Source: Phytomonospora sp040655735 (GTDB taxonomy: Bacteria > Actinomycetota > Actinomycetes > Mycobacteriales > Micromonosporaceae). From it: a stretch of 64,000 nucleotides of DNA. The position numbers were made by a program, and so were the translations under genes. The notes below the pieces were generated by a model. That model was not told where the DNA came from, made no database searches, and was given only the letters and a program-made list of their open reading frames with translations. The stretch spans positions 1-64,000 of the forward strand of contig NZ_JBFAKK010000010.1 of assembly GCF_040655735.1 (NCBI RefSeq). Reading direction: 5' to 3'. Shown piece by piece: positions 42,825 through 49,807 of this stretch; within the stretch, counting starts at the first letter, position 1, and each line of letters begins with the position of its first letter.

Positions 42825-43583
42825 ATGAGCGGCCACTCCAAATGGGCCACCACCAAGCACAAGAAGGCCGTCGTCGACGCCAAGCGCGGCAAGATGTTCG
42901 CCAAGCTCATCAAGAACATCGAGGTCGCGGCCCGCACGGGCGGTGGCGACCCGACGGGCAACCCCACGCTCTACGACGCCATCCAGAAGGCCAAGAAGAG
43001 CTCGGTTCCCAACGACAACATCGACCGCGCGGTCAAGCGCGGTTCGGGCCTTGAGGCGGGCGGCGCCGAGTACATGACGATCATGTACGAGGGCTATGCC
43101 CCCGGCGGTGTCGCGGTGCTCATCGAGTGCCTGACCGACAACCGCAACCGCGCGGCGGCGGAGGTGCGCGTCGGCCTGACCCGCAACGGCGGCAACCTCG
43201 CCGACCCGGGCAGCGTCTCGTACATGTTCACCCGCAAGGGCGTGGTGATCGTCCCGAAGTCCGACGGCCTCACCGAGGACGACCTGCTCCTGGCGGTCCT
43301 CGACGCGGGCGCCGAAGAGGTCAACGACCTCGGCGACTCCTTCGAGGTCATCAGCGAGGCGACCGACCTGGTCCCGGTCCGCAAGGCGCTCCAGGACTCC
43401 GGTCTGGACTACGACTCCGCCGAGGCGAGCTTCGTGCCGAGCGTGACGGTCCCGGTCGACCTGGACGGCGCGCGCAAGGTGATCAAGCTGATCGACGCCC
43501 TTGAGGACTCCGACGACGTGCAGAACGTCTGGAGTTCGATGGACGTCTCCGACGAGGTCGCCAAGGAACTCGAGGAGGACTGA
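42825..43583 (+). CDS. yebC: YebC/PmpR-family translation or transcription factor
   Basis: A 252-residue protein with the family start MSGHSKWATTKHKKAVVDAK and central YEGYAPGGVAVLIE. YebC proteins bind DNA in older work, and newer work describes them as factors that help ribosomes through proline stretches. The conserved position behind pdxT and in front of ruvC is standard for actinobacteria, although here ruvC is 5 kb away. A perfect terminator follows. Confidence 0.96.
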   Translation: MSGHSKWATTKHKKAVVDAKRGKMFAKLIKNIEVAARTGGGDPTGNPTLYDAIQKAKKSSVPNDNIDRAVKRGSGLEAGGAEYMTIMYEGYAPGGVAVLIECLTDNRNRAAAEVRVGLTRNGGNLADPGSVSYMFTRKGVVIVPKSDGLTEDDLLLAVLDAGAEEVNDLGDSFEVISEATDLVPVRKALQDSGLDYDSAEASFVPSVTVPVDLDGARKVIKLIDALEDSDDVQNVWSSMDVSDEVAKELEED

Positions 43584-43600
43584 CCCTCCCCGTTCTTCGC

Positions 43601-43630
43601 CGACGGCCCCCGGTCTCCCGGGGGCCGTCG
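43601..43630 (+). terminator. Hairpin terminator after yebC
   Basis: CGACGGCCCCCGG pairs perfectly with CCGGGGGCCGTCG around TCTC, 18 bp after the stop codon, and is followed by GTCGTTTCTC. Confidence 0.88.
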
Positions 43631-43768
43631 GTCGTTTCTCGCCCGCATGGCCGGTTCGAGGAGGACCGGTTCGTCGACGACGCGCGGCGATGGCCCGGCC
43701 GCGGCTTCGGTGATCGTTGCGGCATAACGGATTGCCGGGGGTTGCGCGGGCCCTCTACGGTTCGGTCC

Positions 43769-44500
43769 ATGGCAAAGCTCAACCAGATCATCGCCGTCGA
43801 GAAGAGCGTCAAGGCGAAGTCCGCCCAGGAGCTCGCCGACGCCCAGCGCGAGGTGCACAAGCCCGCGCTCCTCTCCGGTATCGCCCGCACCTACCAGGCC
43901 AAGGACGAGGAGGGCGAGCAGCTGCCGCCGGAGTCCACCCGGGTCCAGGTGCGCGCCGACGAGATCCTGAAGGGGCTGGGCGCGAGCCTGACCCGCCTGT
44001 TCGACGTGACCGCCTCGAAGGACGCCACCAACAGCGTCGCCACGGCCGACGTGGTCGTCGGCGACGAGGTGCTGCTGTCGGGCGTGCCGGTGACCTACCT
44101 GCTCTTCCTGGAGAAGCAGCTCACCGAGCTGCACGCCTTCGTGCGCAAGCTCCCGGTGCTCGACAACTCCGAGTCGTGGGTCTTCAACGACTCCGCCGAC
44201 TGCTGGTCGACCGAGCCGGTGCGCACGGTCCGCACCAAGAAGGTGCCGTTCAACCACGTCAAGGCCGAGGCGACCGAGAAGCACCCGGCGCAGGTCGACG
44301 TGTACTTCGAGGACGTCGCGATCGGCTACTGGACGACCGTCAAGTTCTCCGGTGCCCTTCCCGCCAAGCGCGTCTCGGTCCTGATCGAGCGGATCGAGAA
44401 GCTCCAGCACGCGGTCAAGTTCGCCCGTGAGGAGGCCAACAACACCGAGTTGCTCGACCGCAAGGTCGGCGACAAGGTCTTCGGCTACCTGTTGCGGTAG
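43769..44500 (+). CDS. DUF7873-type protein
   Basis: A 243-residue soluble protein, MAKLNQIIAVEKSVKAKSAQ, with the highly conserved blocks LSGIARTYQAKDEEGEQLPP, LPVLDNSESWVFND, VRTVRTKKVPFNHVKAEAT and TVKFSGALPAKR. I recall these from a family assigned DUF7873 that occurs in actinobacteria and their phages; this recollection is unverified. No enzymatic motif is evident. TACGGT (43756-43761) ends 7 nt before the ATG, and no ribosome-binding site is seen, so the transcript is probably leaderless. Two tRNA-like permuted units follow directly, with a terminator behind them. The protein may therefore be linked to that RNA locus. Confidence 0.75.
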   Translation: MAKLNQIIAVEKSVKAKSAQELADAQREVHKPALLSGIARTYQAKDEEGEQLPPESTRVQVRADEILKGLGASLTRLFDVTASKDATNSVATADVVVGDEVLLSGVPVTYLLFLEKQLTELHAFVRKLPVLDNSESWVFNDSADCWSTEPVRTVRTKKVPFNHVKAEATEKHPAQVDVYFEDVAIGYWTTVKFSGALPAKRVSVLIERIEKLQHAVKFAREEANNTELLDRKVGDKVFGYLLR

Positions 44501-44512
44501 CCGACCAGAACC

Positions 44513-44549
44513 CCCCGGCGCCGCTGGCTTCGTCCAGGGCGCGCCGGGG
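44513..44549 (+). terminator. Hairpin between the DUF7873 gene and the tRNA-like units
   Basis: CCCCGGCGC (44513-44521) pairs with GCGCCGGGG (44541-44549), with an inner CTGG/CCAG helix, 12 bp after the stop codon. It could end the DUF7873 mRNA or be a processing element of a longer RNA. A short GCGC-GAGA-GCGC hairpin (44551-44562) with a GNRA-type loop follows. Confidence 0.6.
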
Positions 44550-44564
44550 TGCGCGAGAGCGCAA

Positions 44565-44695
44565 GCTGAAAATGAGTCTCACATCTGAAACGCGGTAGAG
44601 ATGGCGGTTCGATTCCGCCCCCCGCCTCACCTGGCGGGGTGGCCCAATTGGCAGAGGCAAGCCGCTCAAACTCAGATTCTCGCTCTAGCTTCAGC
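44565..44695 (+). tRNA. Candidate circularly permuted tRNA 1 (3' half upstream of 5' half)
   Basis: The 3' half comes first: anticodon 3' strand GCGGT (44592-44596), T-arm GGCGG-TTCGATT-CCGCC (44603-44619) and acceptor strand CCCCGCC (44620-44626). After the linker TCACCT comes the 5' half: acceptor strand GGCGGGG (44633-44639, 7 of 7 pairs), TG, D-arm GCCCAATTGGCAGAGGC (44642-44658), and GCCGC (44661-44665), which pairs with GCGGT. Beyond the anticodon region, CAGAT (44673-44677) pairs with ATCTG (44583-44587), and TTCAGC (44690-44695) pairs with GCTGAA (44565-44570). The loop CTCAAAC after AGCCG suggests anticodon CAA (Leu), but the junction and so the identity are uncertain. In normal order no acceptor partner exists. 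CCA is not encoded. Confidence 0.62.
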
Positions 44696-44719
44696 ATTGC
44701 CACCCGGCGCCGGACGACC

Positions 44720-44830
44720 CCGTTCCGGCTTCATCATCGAGGTTGCGGGTTCGACTCCCGTCTGGGTCTCCTCCTGGCCCGGTAGCTTCAACGGTAGAGC
44801 GCGATGTGATGTGACGCCTGACCGGACCGG
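44720..44830 (+). tRNA. Candidate circularly permuted tRNA 2 (3' half upstream of 5' half)
   Basis: The 3' half has anticodon strand CATCG (44735-44739), variable AGGTT, T-arm GCGGG-TTCGACT-CCCGT (44745-44761) and acceptor CTGGGTC (44762-44768). After the linker TCCTCCT comes GGCCCGG (44776-44782), which pairs 7 of 7 with two G-U, then TA, the D-arm GCTTCAACGGTAGAGC (44785-44800), G, and CGATG (44802-44806), which pairs perfectly with CATCG. Beyond this, CCGGACCGG (44822-44830) pairs 8 of 9 with CCGTTCCGG (44720-44728). The anticodon cannot be assigned: the loop halves are TGATGTG... and ...CTTCAT. The unit lies 24 bp after the first one and is followed by a terminator. Confidence 0.62.
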
Positions 44831-44861
44831 TTAAAAGCGAGGCGCGGTACGGGTGGTGCAA

Positions 44862-44895
44862 GGCCCCCGGGAGCCGGGAAAAGCTCCCGGGGGCC
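44862..44895 (+). terminator. Terminator of the DUF7873/tRNA-like locus
   Basis: GGCCCCCGGGAGC (44862-44874) pairs perfectly with GCTCCCGGGGGCC (44883-44895), followed by GCTTTG. It closes the transcription unit that holds the two permuted tRNA-like elements. Confidence 0.85.
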
Positions 44896-45032
44896 GCTTT
44901 GCGTCTGTCCCACCGGCCTCATCGGGCCCTCCGATCCCGCCGCCTGCGCGAAAGCGCCCGGCGTCGGTGGACCGGCGGTAGCGTCGGGGTGCGTTCCGGC
45001 CCGCCGGGGCGCCCAGCGGAGGGGGAACCGCC

Positions 45033-46322
45033 ATGGGGGACGACCCGATCTACGCCCGCATCGACGCGCTGGCCGAGGCGCTCGGCGAGCCGATGACGGC
45101 CTGGCGCCATGACATGCACCGGCACCCGGAGCTGTCGAACCGCGAGGCCCGGACCGCCCGGAAGATCACCGAGCACCTGCGCTCCCTGAACCTGGACGAG
45201 GTCCGCACCGGCATCGCCGGGCACGGCGTGGTGGGCGTGCTCCGCGGCGGCCTTCCGGGCGACAGGGTCATGGCGCTCCGGGCGGACTTCGACGCGCTGC
45301 CCGTCAAGGAGACCTCCGGCGTCGACTTCGCCTCGACCGTCGTCGACGAGGACTACCCGGGCGGACCGTTTCCCGTCGCCCACGCCTGCGGCCACGACTG
45401 CCACACCGCGATGCTCATGGGCGCCGCGAGCGTTCTCACCCAGCTCAAGGCGGAGCTGCCCGGGACGGTGCTGTTCGTGTTCCAGCCCGCCGAGGAGGGG
45501 CCGCCGCTCGGTGAACCCGGCGGCGCCGCGCAGATGGAGGCCGAGGGCGCGCTCGCCGACCCGGAGCCGACCATGGTGTACGGGCACCACGTGGGGCCAC
45601 TTCCGGTCGGGGTGATCGGCTACAAGGTGGGCAACCAGTACGCGGCCTCGTGCACCGTCCGGATCGTGATCCACGGCAAGCAGGTCCACGGCTCGACCCC
45701 GTGGGAGGGCATCGACCCGCTGCCGGTGGCGGCGGAGGTCATCACCGGTTGCGGGCAGCTGTACCGGCAGTTCCCGGCTTCCGACCCGTTCACGGTCACC
45801 ATCGGCCACGTCGAGGACGTGGGCCGGTTCAACATCATCGGCGCCCAGGCGACCCTGCTGGGCACCATCCGAGCCACGGTCGAGAAGGACATGGCGGGCC
45901 TTCAGGACGCGATGCGGCGCATGGTCGCCGGTTACGCGCAGGCCCACGGCGCGGCGGCGGAGGTCGACTTCCCGGTCGAGATCCCCGCGGTGCACAACGA
46001 GCCGGCCTGGGTCGAGGCGGCCCTGCCGACGCTCAGGCGGGTGGTGGGGGAGGACCGCGCGATCGCCATGGAGCCCGGGCTCGGCTACGACGACGTCTCG
46101 GTGTTCGTCAACAAGTACGGCGGGCTGTACGTCGGCCTCGGCTGCCAAGAGGTCGAACTGACGCCCGAGGGCATAGTCCCGGTCGAGGGTGGACGCGGGA
46201 TGGTGTTCAACCACAACCCGGCCTTCTACGCCGACGACGCCGTGCTCCCGATCGGCGCGCGGCTGCACGCGACGGTGGCGGTCGACCATCTCACCGGCCG
46301 GATCCAGCCCGCGTCCACATGA
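45033..46322 (+). CDS. M20-family amidohydrolase (N-acyl amino acid/hippurate hydrolase type)
   Basis: A 429-residue metallopeptidase. RHDMHRHPELSNREARTA is the family start, ALRADFDALPVKE carries a metal-ligand Asp region, and AHACGHDCHTAMLMGAA has the conserved Cys, His and Asp ligands. QPAEEG contains the catalytic Glu pair, and GHHVGPLPVG and FNHNPAFYADD provide the last ligands. Such enzymes cleave N-acyl amino acids or peptides in the cytoplasm. GGAGGGGG lies 6 nt before ATG 45033. It is monocistronic and converges with the membrane-protein gene. The exact substrate is not deducible. Confidence 0.9.
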   Translation: MGDDPIYARIDALAEALGEPMTAWRHDMHRHPELSNREARTARKITEHLRSLNLDEVRTGIAGHGVVGVLRGGLPGDRVMALRADFDALPVKETSGVDFASTVVDEDYPGGPFPVAHACGHDCHTAMLMGAASVLTQLKAELPGTVLFVFQPAEEGPPLGEPGGAAQMEAEGALADPEPTMVYGHHVGPLPVGVIGYKVGNQYAASCTVRIVIHGKQVHGSTPWEGIDPLPVAAEVITGCGQLYRQFPASDPFTVTIGHVEDVGRFNIIGAQATLLGTIRATVEKDMAGLQDAMRRMVAGYAQAHGAAAEVDFPVEIPAVHNEPAWVEAALPTLRRVVGEDRAIAMEPGLGYDDVSVFVNKYGGLYVGLGCQEVELTPEGIVPVEGGRGMVFNHNPAFYADDAVLPIGARLHATVAVDHLTGRIQPAST

Positions 46323-46340
46323 CCGCCTGTGCCGACGGCC

Positions 46341-47033
46341 TCAGGCCGCGGCCGGTCGCCGCCACGGCGTCAGACGCGCGAGGGTGAGGCCGTACACGAC
46401 GATCCAGAGGACCCACAGCAGCCAGCCGGTCAGGCCGAGCAGCCCCAGCGGGCCCGGCTCGTCGACGACCCAGAACGCCAGCGTCGCCGAGGAGAACTGG
46501 AGCGCGGCGCCGAGCAGGCCGAGGACGGCGTGCCAGCGGGGGATGATCCGGGCGCGCAGCCCCGCCAGGGACAGTCCGGTCATGGCCAGGGCGAGGAAGG
46601 TCCCGTTGAGGGCGAAGAGTGCGTCGTGCAGGGCCCACAGGGCCTGCGCCGCGTCCTCTCCGTGACTGGTCGACGCGAGCGCGAGCCGGAGTGCGACCAC
46701 CCCGGCGAACAGCGTGTTCTGGAGGAGGATCCCGGCGAAGCCGGCGAGTGCCCAGGCCTGGCGGGCCTCTCGTTCGGCCTCCCACAGCGCCCGGACCGCG
46801 CCTGCGCCGAACAGCGCGGCCAGTGCCCAGGCGAGGGGGGTGAGCGCGGTGACGACGGCGACGGCGGGCCTCTCCGCGGTGAAGAAGGCCAGGACCTCGC
46901 CGGTCGCGGCACCGGTGCGGGGCATCCCGGCAGGAACCAGGATGACGTTGCCGAGGACGATCAGGGCGGCGAAGCCGACACCGGCGAGGCCGTGGCTCCG
47001 GGCGAGTTCCGGAGTATTCAATTTACTTGGCAT
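46341..47033 (-). CDS. Seven-helix membrane protein controlled by divergent TetR
   Basis: A 230-residue protein with seven hydrophobic helices and short loops. It resembles DUF4386-type integral membrane proteins in length and helix layout (for example LPLAWALAALFGAGAVRALW, LHDALFALNGTFLALAMTG), but I cannot assign a family firmly. The start ATG 47033 lies inside an AT-rich inverted repeat, has no ribosome-binding site and is probably leaderless. Its divergent neighbour is a TetR regulator, which probably represses it. Function unknown. Confidence 0.75.
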   Translation of the reverse strand: MPSKLNTPELARSHGLAGVGFAALIVLGNVILVPAGMPRTGAATGEVLAFFTAERPAVAVVTALTPLAWALAALFGAGAVRALWEAEREARQAWALAGFAGILLQNTLFAGVVALRLALASTSHGEDAAQALWALHDALFALNGTFLALAMTGLSLAGLRARIIPRWHAVLGLLGAALQFSSATLAFWVVDEPGPLGLLGLTGWLLWVLWIVVYGLTLARLTPWRRPAAA

Positions 47034-47043
47034 ATATTGAATA
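47015..47043. promoter_or_regulatory. Operator over the start of the membrane-protein gene
   Basis: TATTCAAT (47015-47022) and ATTGAATA (47036-47043) are perfect inverted copies with a 13-bp spacer that holds the minus-strand start codon. The short divergent region is strikingly AT-rich. The TetR protein at 47073 is the obvious binding candidate and would block both promoters. Confidence 0.65.
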
Positions 47044-47072
47044 TACGAAGCGGAAAGTCAAAAGGTCAAGGG

Positions 47073-47699
47073 ATGAGCCGGGAACCAGAACGCCGCAAGT
47101 ACGACTCGCTGCGCCGCACCGAGCAGGCGCTGCTCACGCGCGCCGGGATAGCCGAGGCAGCGCGGCGGCTCTTCGTCGCGCACGGATGGACCGCCACGAC
47201 CGTGCGCGACGTCGCCAAGGAGGCGGGCGTGTCCGTGCCGACGGTCTACTCCGCCTACGGAGACAAGGCCGGGCTGCTGCGCGCGCTCGCCGACTCGACC
47301 GGCCTGGCCGCCGACATCGGCGCGCAGCTCGACGAACTCGAAGACCCCGCCGCCGGCCCCGGCCGCCAGCTCGCCGCGATGGCGGCCTACGACCGGCGGC
47401 TGTTCGAGCGCGCGGGCGACGTCATCGCCCTCATCCGCGAAGCCGGTCGCACCGACCCCGACTTCGCCGCCGCCTACCTCGATGGGCGCGGGCGCGGCGA
47501 CCGCACCCGCGAACAGGTCTTCTTGTCCTGGCCGAAGGGCACCCTGCGGCCGGGCCTGGACATCCGGACGGCCGTCGACGTCTACGCCGCCGTCTGCAAC
47601 ATCGACGTGTACACCACGCTCACCGTCGAACGCGGCTGGACGGCCGAGCGCGTCGAGGCCTGGTGGGGCGCGGCGCTCGGCCGGGAACTGCTCGCCTGA
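47073..47699 (+). CDS. TetR-family transcriptional regulator
   Basis: A 208-residue regulator. The N-terminal HTH reads TRAGIAEAARRLFVAHGWTA, then TTVRDVAKEAGVSVPTVYSA with YGDKAGLL, a textbook TetR DNA-binding domain. The C-terminal part is a helical ligand-binding domain with no recognisable specificity. AAGG lies about 7 nt before ATG 47073. It is divergent from a membrane-protein gene, with a palindrome over the shared region, and probably represses that gene and itself. Confidence 0.92.
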   Translation: MSREPERRKYDSLRRTEQALLTRAGIAEAARRLFVAHGWTATTVRDVAKEAGVSVPTVYSAYGDKAGLLRALADSTGLAADIGAQLDELEDPAAGPGRQLAAMAAYDRRLFERAGDVIALIREAGRTDPDFAAAYLDGRGRGDRTREQVFLSWPKGTLRPGLDIRTAVDVYAAVCNIDVYTTLTVERGWTAERVEAWWGAALGRELLA

Positions 47700-47706
47700 C
47701 GGCGAT

Positions 47707-48465
47707 CTAGCCGACCGGCTCCAGTGAACCCGACATCAGCGCGTGCGTGTCGCGGTAGCCGAGACGCCGGTACAACCGGTGGGTGGCCTCCTCGCCCTCC
47801 ATCGACCCCAGCGCCACGAAGGGATGCCCGGCCGCCAGCAGCGACCGGGTCGCCCACGCCGTCATCGCCGCGCCGAGCCCCTGCCGGCGCGCCGACGGGT
47901 GCACGGCGACCGAGGCCAGGAACGGCACCTCGGGTGCCGGGCCGGACACCGCCCCGCAGCCGACCGGTGTCGTCCCGTCCTCGCCGTAGGCGCCGAACCA
48001 CGACTTCACCTGAGCGTCACCGGTGCGGGTGCTGGCGTCGGGAAATGCCTCGTCGAGCAACCCCTCGATCGCGGCCCGCCCGGCCTCGTCGGTCGGCAGC
48101 CAGGTCGCGCGCTCCTCACCGGGCACCGGCTCGGGCGCGGTGTCGGTGTAGAACCAGCGCCATTCACCGAAGCGCGCCGGCCGGAGGTGCTCGGGCAGGC
48201 GCAGCATGATCTCGCGCGGCAGGCTCAGCCGCTGCGGCGGCTCCTCGGCGACGACCGCCGCGACCAGCGCCGCGGCGACCTCCGGATCCCCGTCGGCCAG
48301 CAGCATCCGGCGCCCCTGGAACTCCCGGCCCCAGGCCAGCGCCCCGTCCGCGGCGTACCCGTACCCGTCGTCGCCGCCGGTGGTGAAGCACGCGACGAAG
48401 TGCGAGTTGTTCGACGCGGCCCGGACAGCGTCGCAGCCGCGCAGTTTGGTGTAAGAGATGGACAC
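47707..48465 (-). CDS. GNAT-family acetyltransferase
   Basis: A 252-residue protein. The C-terminal half has the acetyl-CoA motif SVAVHPSARRQGLGAAMTAW (Q/R-x-x-G-x-A loop) and ends LYRRLGYRDTHALMSG, typical of GNAT enzymes. The N-terminal 110 residues are a degenerate GNAT-like or accessory domain. GTG 48465 is chosen because AGGATCAGGA lies about 5 nt upstream; longer in-frame starts lack such a site. The substrate is unknown. It converges with the TetR gene. Confidence 0.83.
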   Translation of the reverse strand: MSISYTKLRGCDAVRAASNNSHFVACFTTGGDDGYGYAADGALAWGREFQGRRMLLADGDPEVAAALVAAVVAEEPPQRLSLPREIMLRLPEHLRPARFGEWRWFYTDTAPEPVPGEERATWLPTDEAGRAAIEGLLDEAFPDASTRTGDAQVKSWFGAYGEDGTTPVGCGAVSGPAPEVPFLASVAVHPSARRQGLGAAMTAWATRSLLAAGHPFVALGSMEGEEATHRLYRRLGYRDTHALMSGSLEPVG

Positions 48466-48680
48466 GATCCTGATCCTTACCCTCAAGCCCAAGATCGTCA
48501 ATGGCGCCCGGCGAGGTTGAGATTCAGTCCACTCCGCGGCCGATCGCAACGAGGACAACGGGGTGCGCGTCGGACGCGACCATGTCGGCCCCCACGGGTA
48601 TGGTCACGAGCAAAGCGGATCGAACCTGTGTACGCCACCGCGCGCCGGTGGCACCGAACGGTGCGAAGGAGGGGGTCGAG

Positions 48681-49211
48681 GTGCGCGTACTCGGCGTCGA
48701 CCCCGGCCTCACCCGCTGCGGCGTCGGCATCGTCGAAGGCGAGCCCGGACGCACCTGCCGCCTCATCGTCGGCGGCGTCATCCGCACCGACCCCGGCACC
48801 GAACTCGCCGAACGCCTGCTGGCCATCGAGGGCAAACTCACCGCCCTGCTCACCAAGTACGAACCCGACGCCGTCGCCGTCGAACGCGTCTTCAGCCAGC
48901 ACAACGTCAGCACCGTCATCGGCACCGCCCAGGCATCCGGCGTCGCCATGCTCGCCGGCGCCCGCCGCGGCCTCCCCGTCACGACCTACACGCCCAGCGA
49001 GGTCAAGGCCGCCGTCACCGGCTACGGCGACGCCGACAAGAACCAGGTCACCACCATGGTCACCCGCCTCCTGCGGCTCACCGAAGCGCCCAGACCCGCC
49101 GACGCCGCCGACGCCATCGCCCTGGCCATCTGCCACGTCTGGCGCGGCGGCACCAAGGCCCGCCTGACCGGCGGCACCCAGAACACCACCAGAACGGGAG
49201 TACGACAGTGA
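48681..49211 (+). CDS. ruvC: Holliday junction endonuclease RuvC
   Basis: A 176-residue resolvase. The N-terminal VRVLGVDPGLTRCGVG carries the first catalytic Asp, VERVFSQHN the Glu and DAADAIALAICH the two further acidic residues. It cuts Holliday junctions that RuvAB moves. GTG 48681 is preceded by GAAGGAGGGGG. Its stop overlaps ruvA (GTGA), starting a coupled ruvCAB operon. Confidence 0.97.
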   Translation: MRVLGVDPGLTRCGVGIVEGEPGRTCRLIVGGVIRTDPGTELAERLLAIEGKLTALLTKYEPDAVAVERVFSQHNVSTVIGTAQASGVAMLAGARRGLPVTTYTPSEVKAAVTGYGDADKNQVTTMVTRLLRLTEAPRPADAADAIALAICHVWRGGTKARLTGGTQNTTRTGVRQ

Positions 49212-49807
49212 TCGCCAGCGTGCGCGGGCAGGTGCTCGCCCTCGCCCCCGACGCGGCCGTGGTGGAGGTGGGCGGCGTCGGATTCTCCGTGCGCGCCACG
49301 CCCGGCACCCTCGCCGGACTGTCCGTCGGCGTCGAGACGACCCTCCACACCAGCCTCGTCGTGCGGGAGGACTCGCTCACCCTCTACGGCTTCGCCGGCG
49401 CGAGCGAACGCGACCTGTTCGAACTCCTCCAGACCGCCAGCGGCGTCGGCCCCCGCCTCGCCCAGGCGGCGCTCGCCGTGCACCCGCCGGACACCGTCCG
49501 CCGCGCCATCGCCACCGGCGACACCCGCACCCTCACCCAGATCCCCGGGGTCGGCAAGAAAGGCGCCGAACGCCTGGTCCTCGAACTCAAGGACCGCGTC
49601 GGTCCCGTCACCGGCGAGGCCCCCGCCGCCCGCGAATACCGCCCGCAGTGGCGCGAACAGGTCCAGCAGGGCCTCATCGCCCTCGGCTGGACCCAGAAGG
49701 ACGCCGCGAGCGCCATCACCCGCCTCGCCGACGACGTCACCGAGGAACGCCCCGACGTCCCCGCCCTGCTGAAACAGGCGATCCGGCTGCTGGGCAAGAC
49801 CCGATGA
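49208..49807 (+). CDS. ruvA: Holliday junction branch migration protein RuvA
   Basis: A 199-residue protein: OB fold (MIASVRGQVLALAPDAAVVE), two helix-hairpin-helix motifs (LLQTASGVGPRLAQAAL and LTQIPGVGKKGAERLVLEL) and the C-terminal RuvB-contact domain (LIALGWTQKDAASAI). It holds the four-way junction in the open form. It overlaps ruvC and ruvB by 4 bp each. Confidence 0.97.
   Translation: MIASVRGQVLALAPDAAVVEVGGVGFSVRATPGTLAGLSVGVETTLHTSLVVREDSLTLYGFAGASERDLFELLQTASGVGPRLAQAALAVHPPDTVRRAIATGDTRTLTQIPGVGKKGAERLVLELKDRVGPVTGEAPAAREYRPQWREQVQQGLIALGWTQKDAASAITRLADDVTEERPDVPALLKQAIRLLGKTR

Noticed and set aside
44633..44768. A conventional tRNA with an intron, using the GGCGGGG 5' half and the following GCGGG T-arm 3' half
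   Set aside because: GGCGGGG does not pair with CTGGGTC, and GCCGC does not pair with CATCG. Pairing is complete only when each 3' half is joined to the 5' half that follows it.
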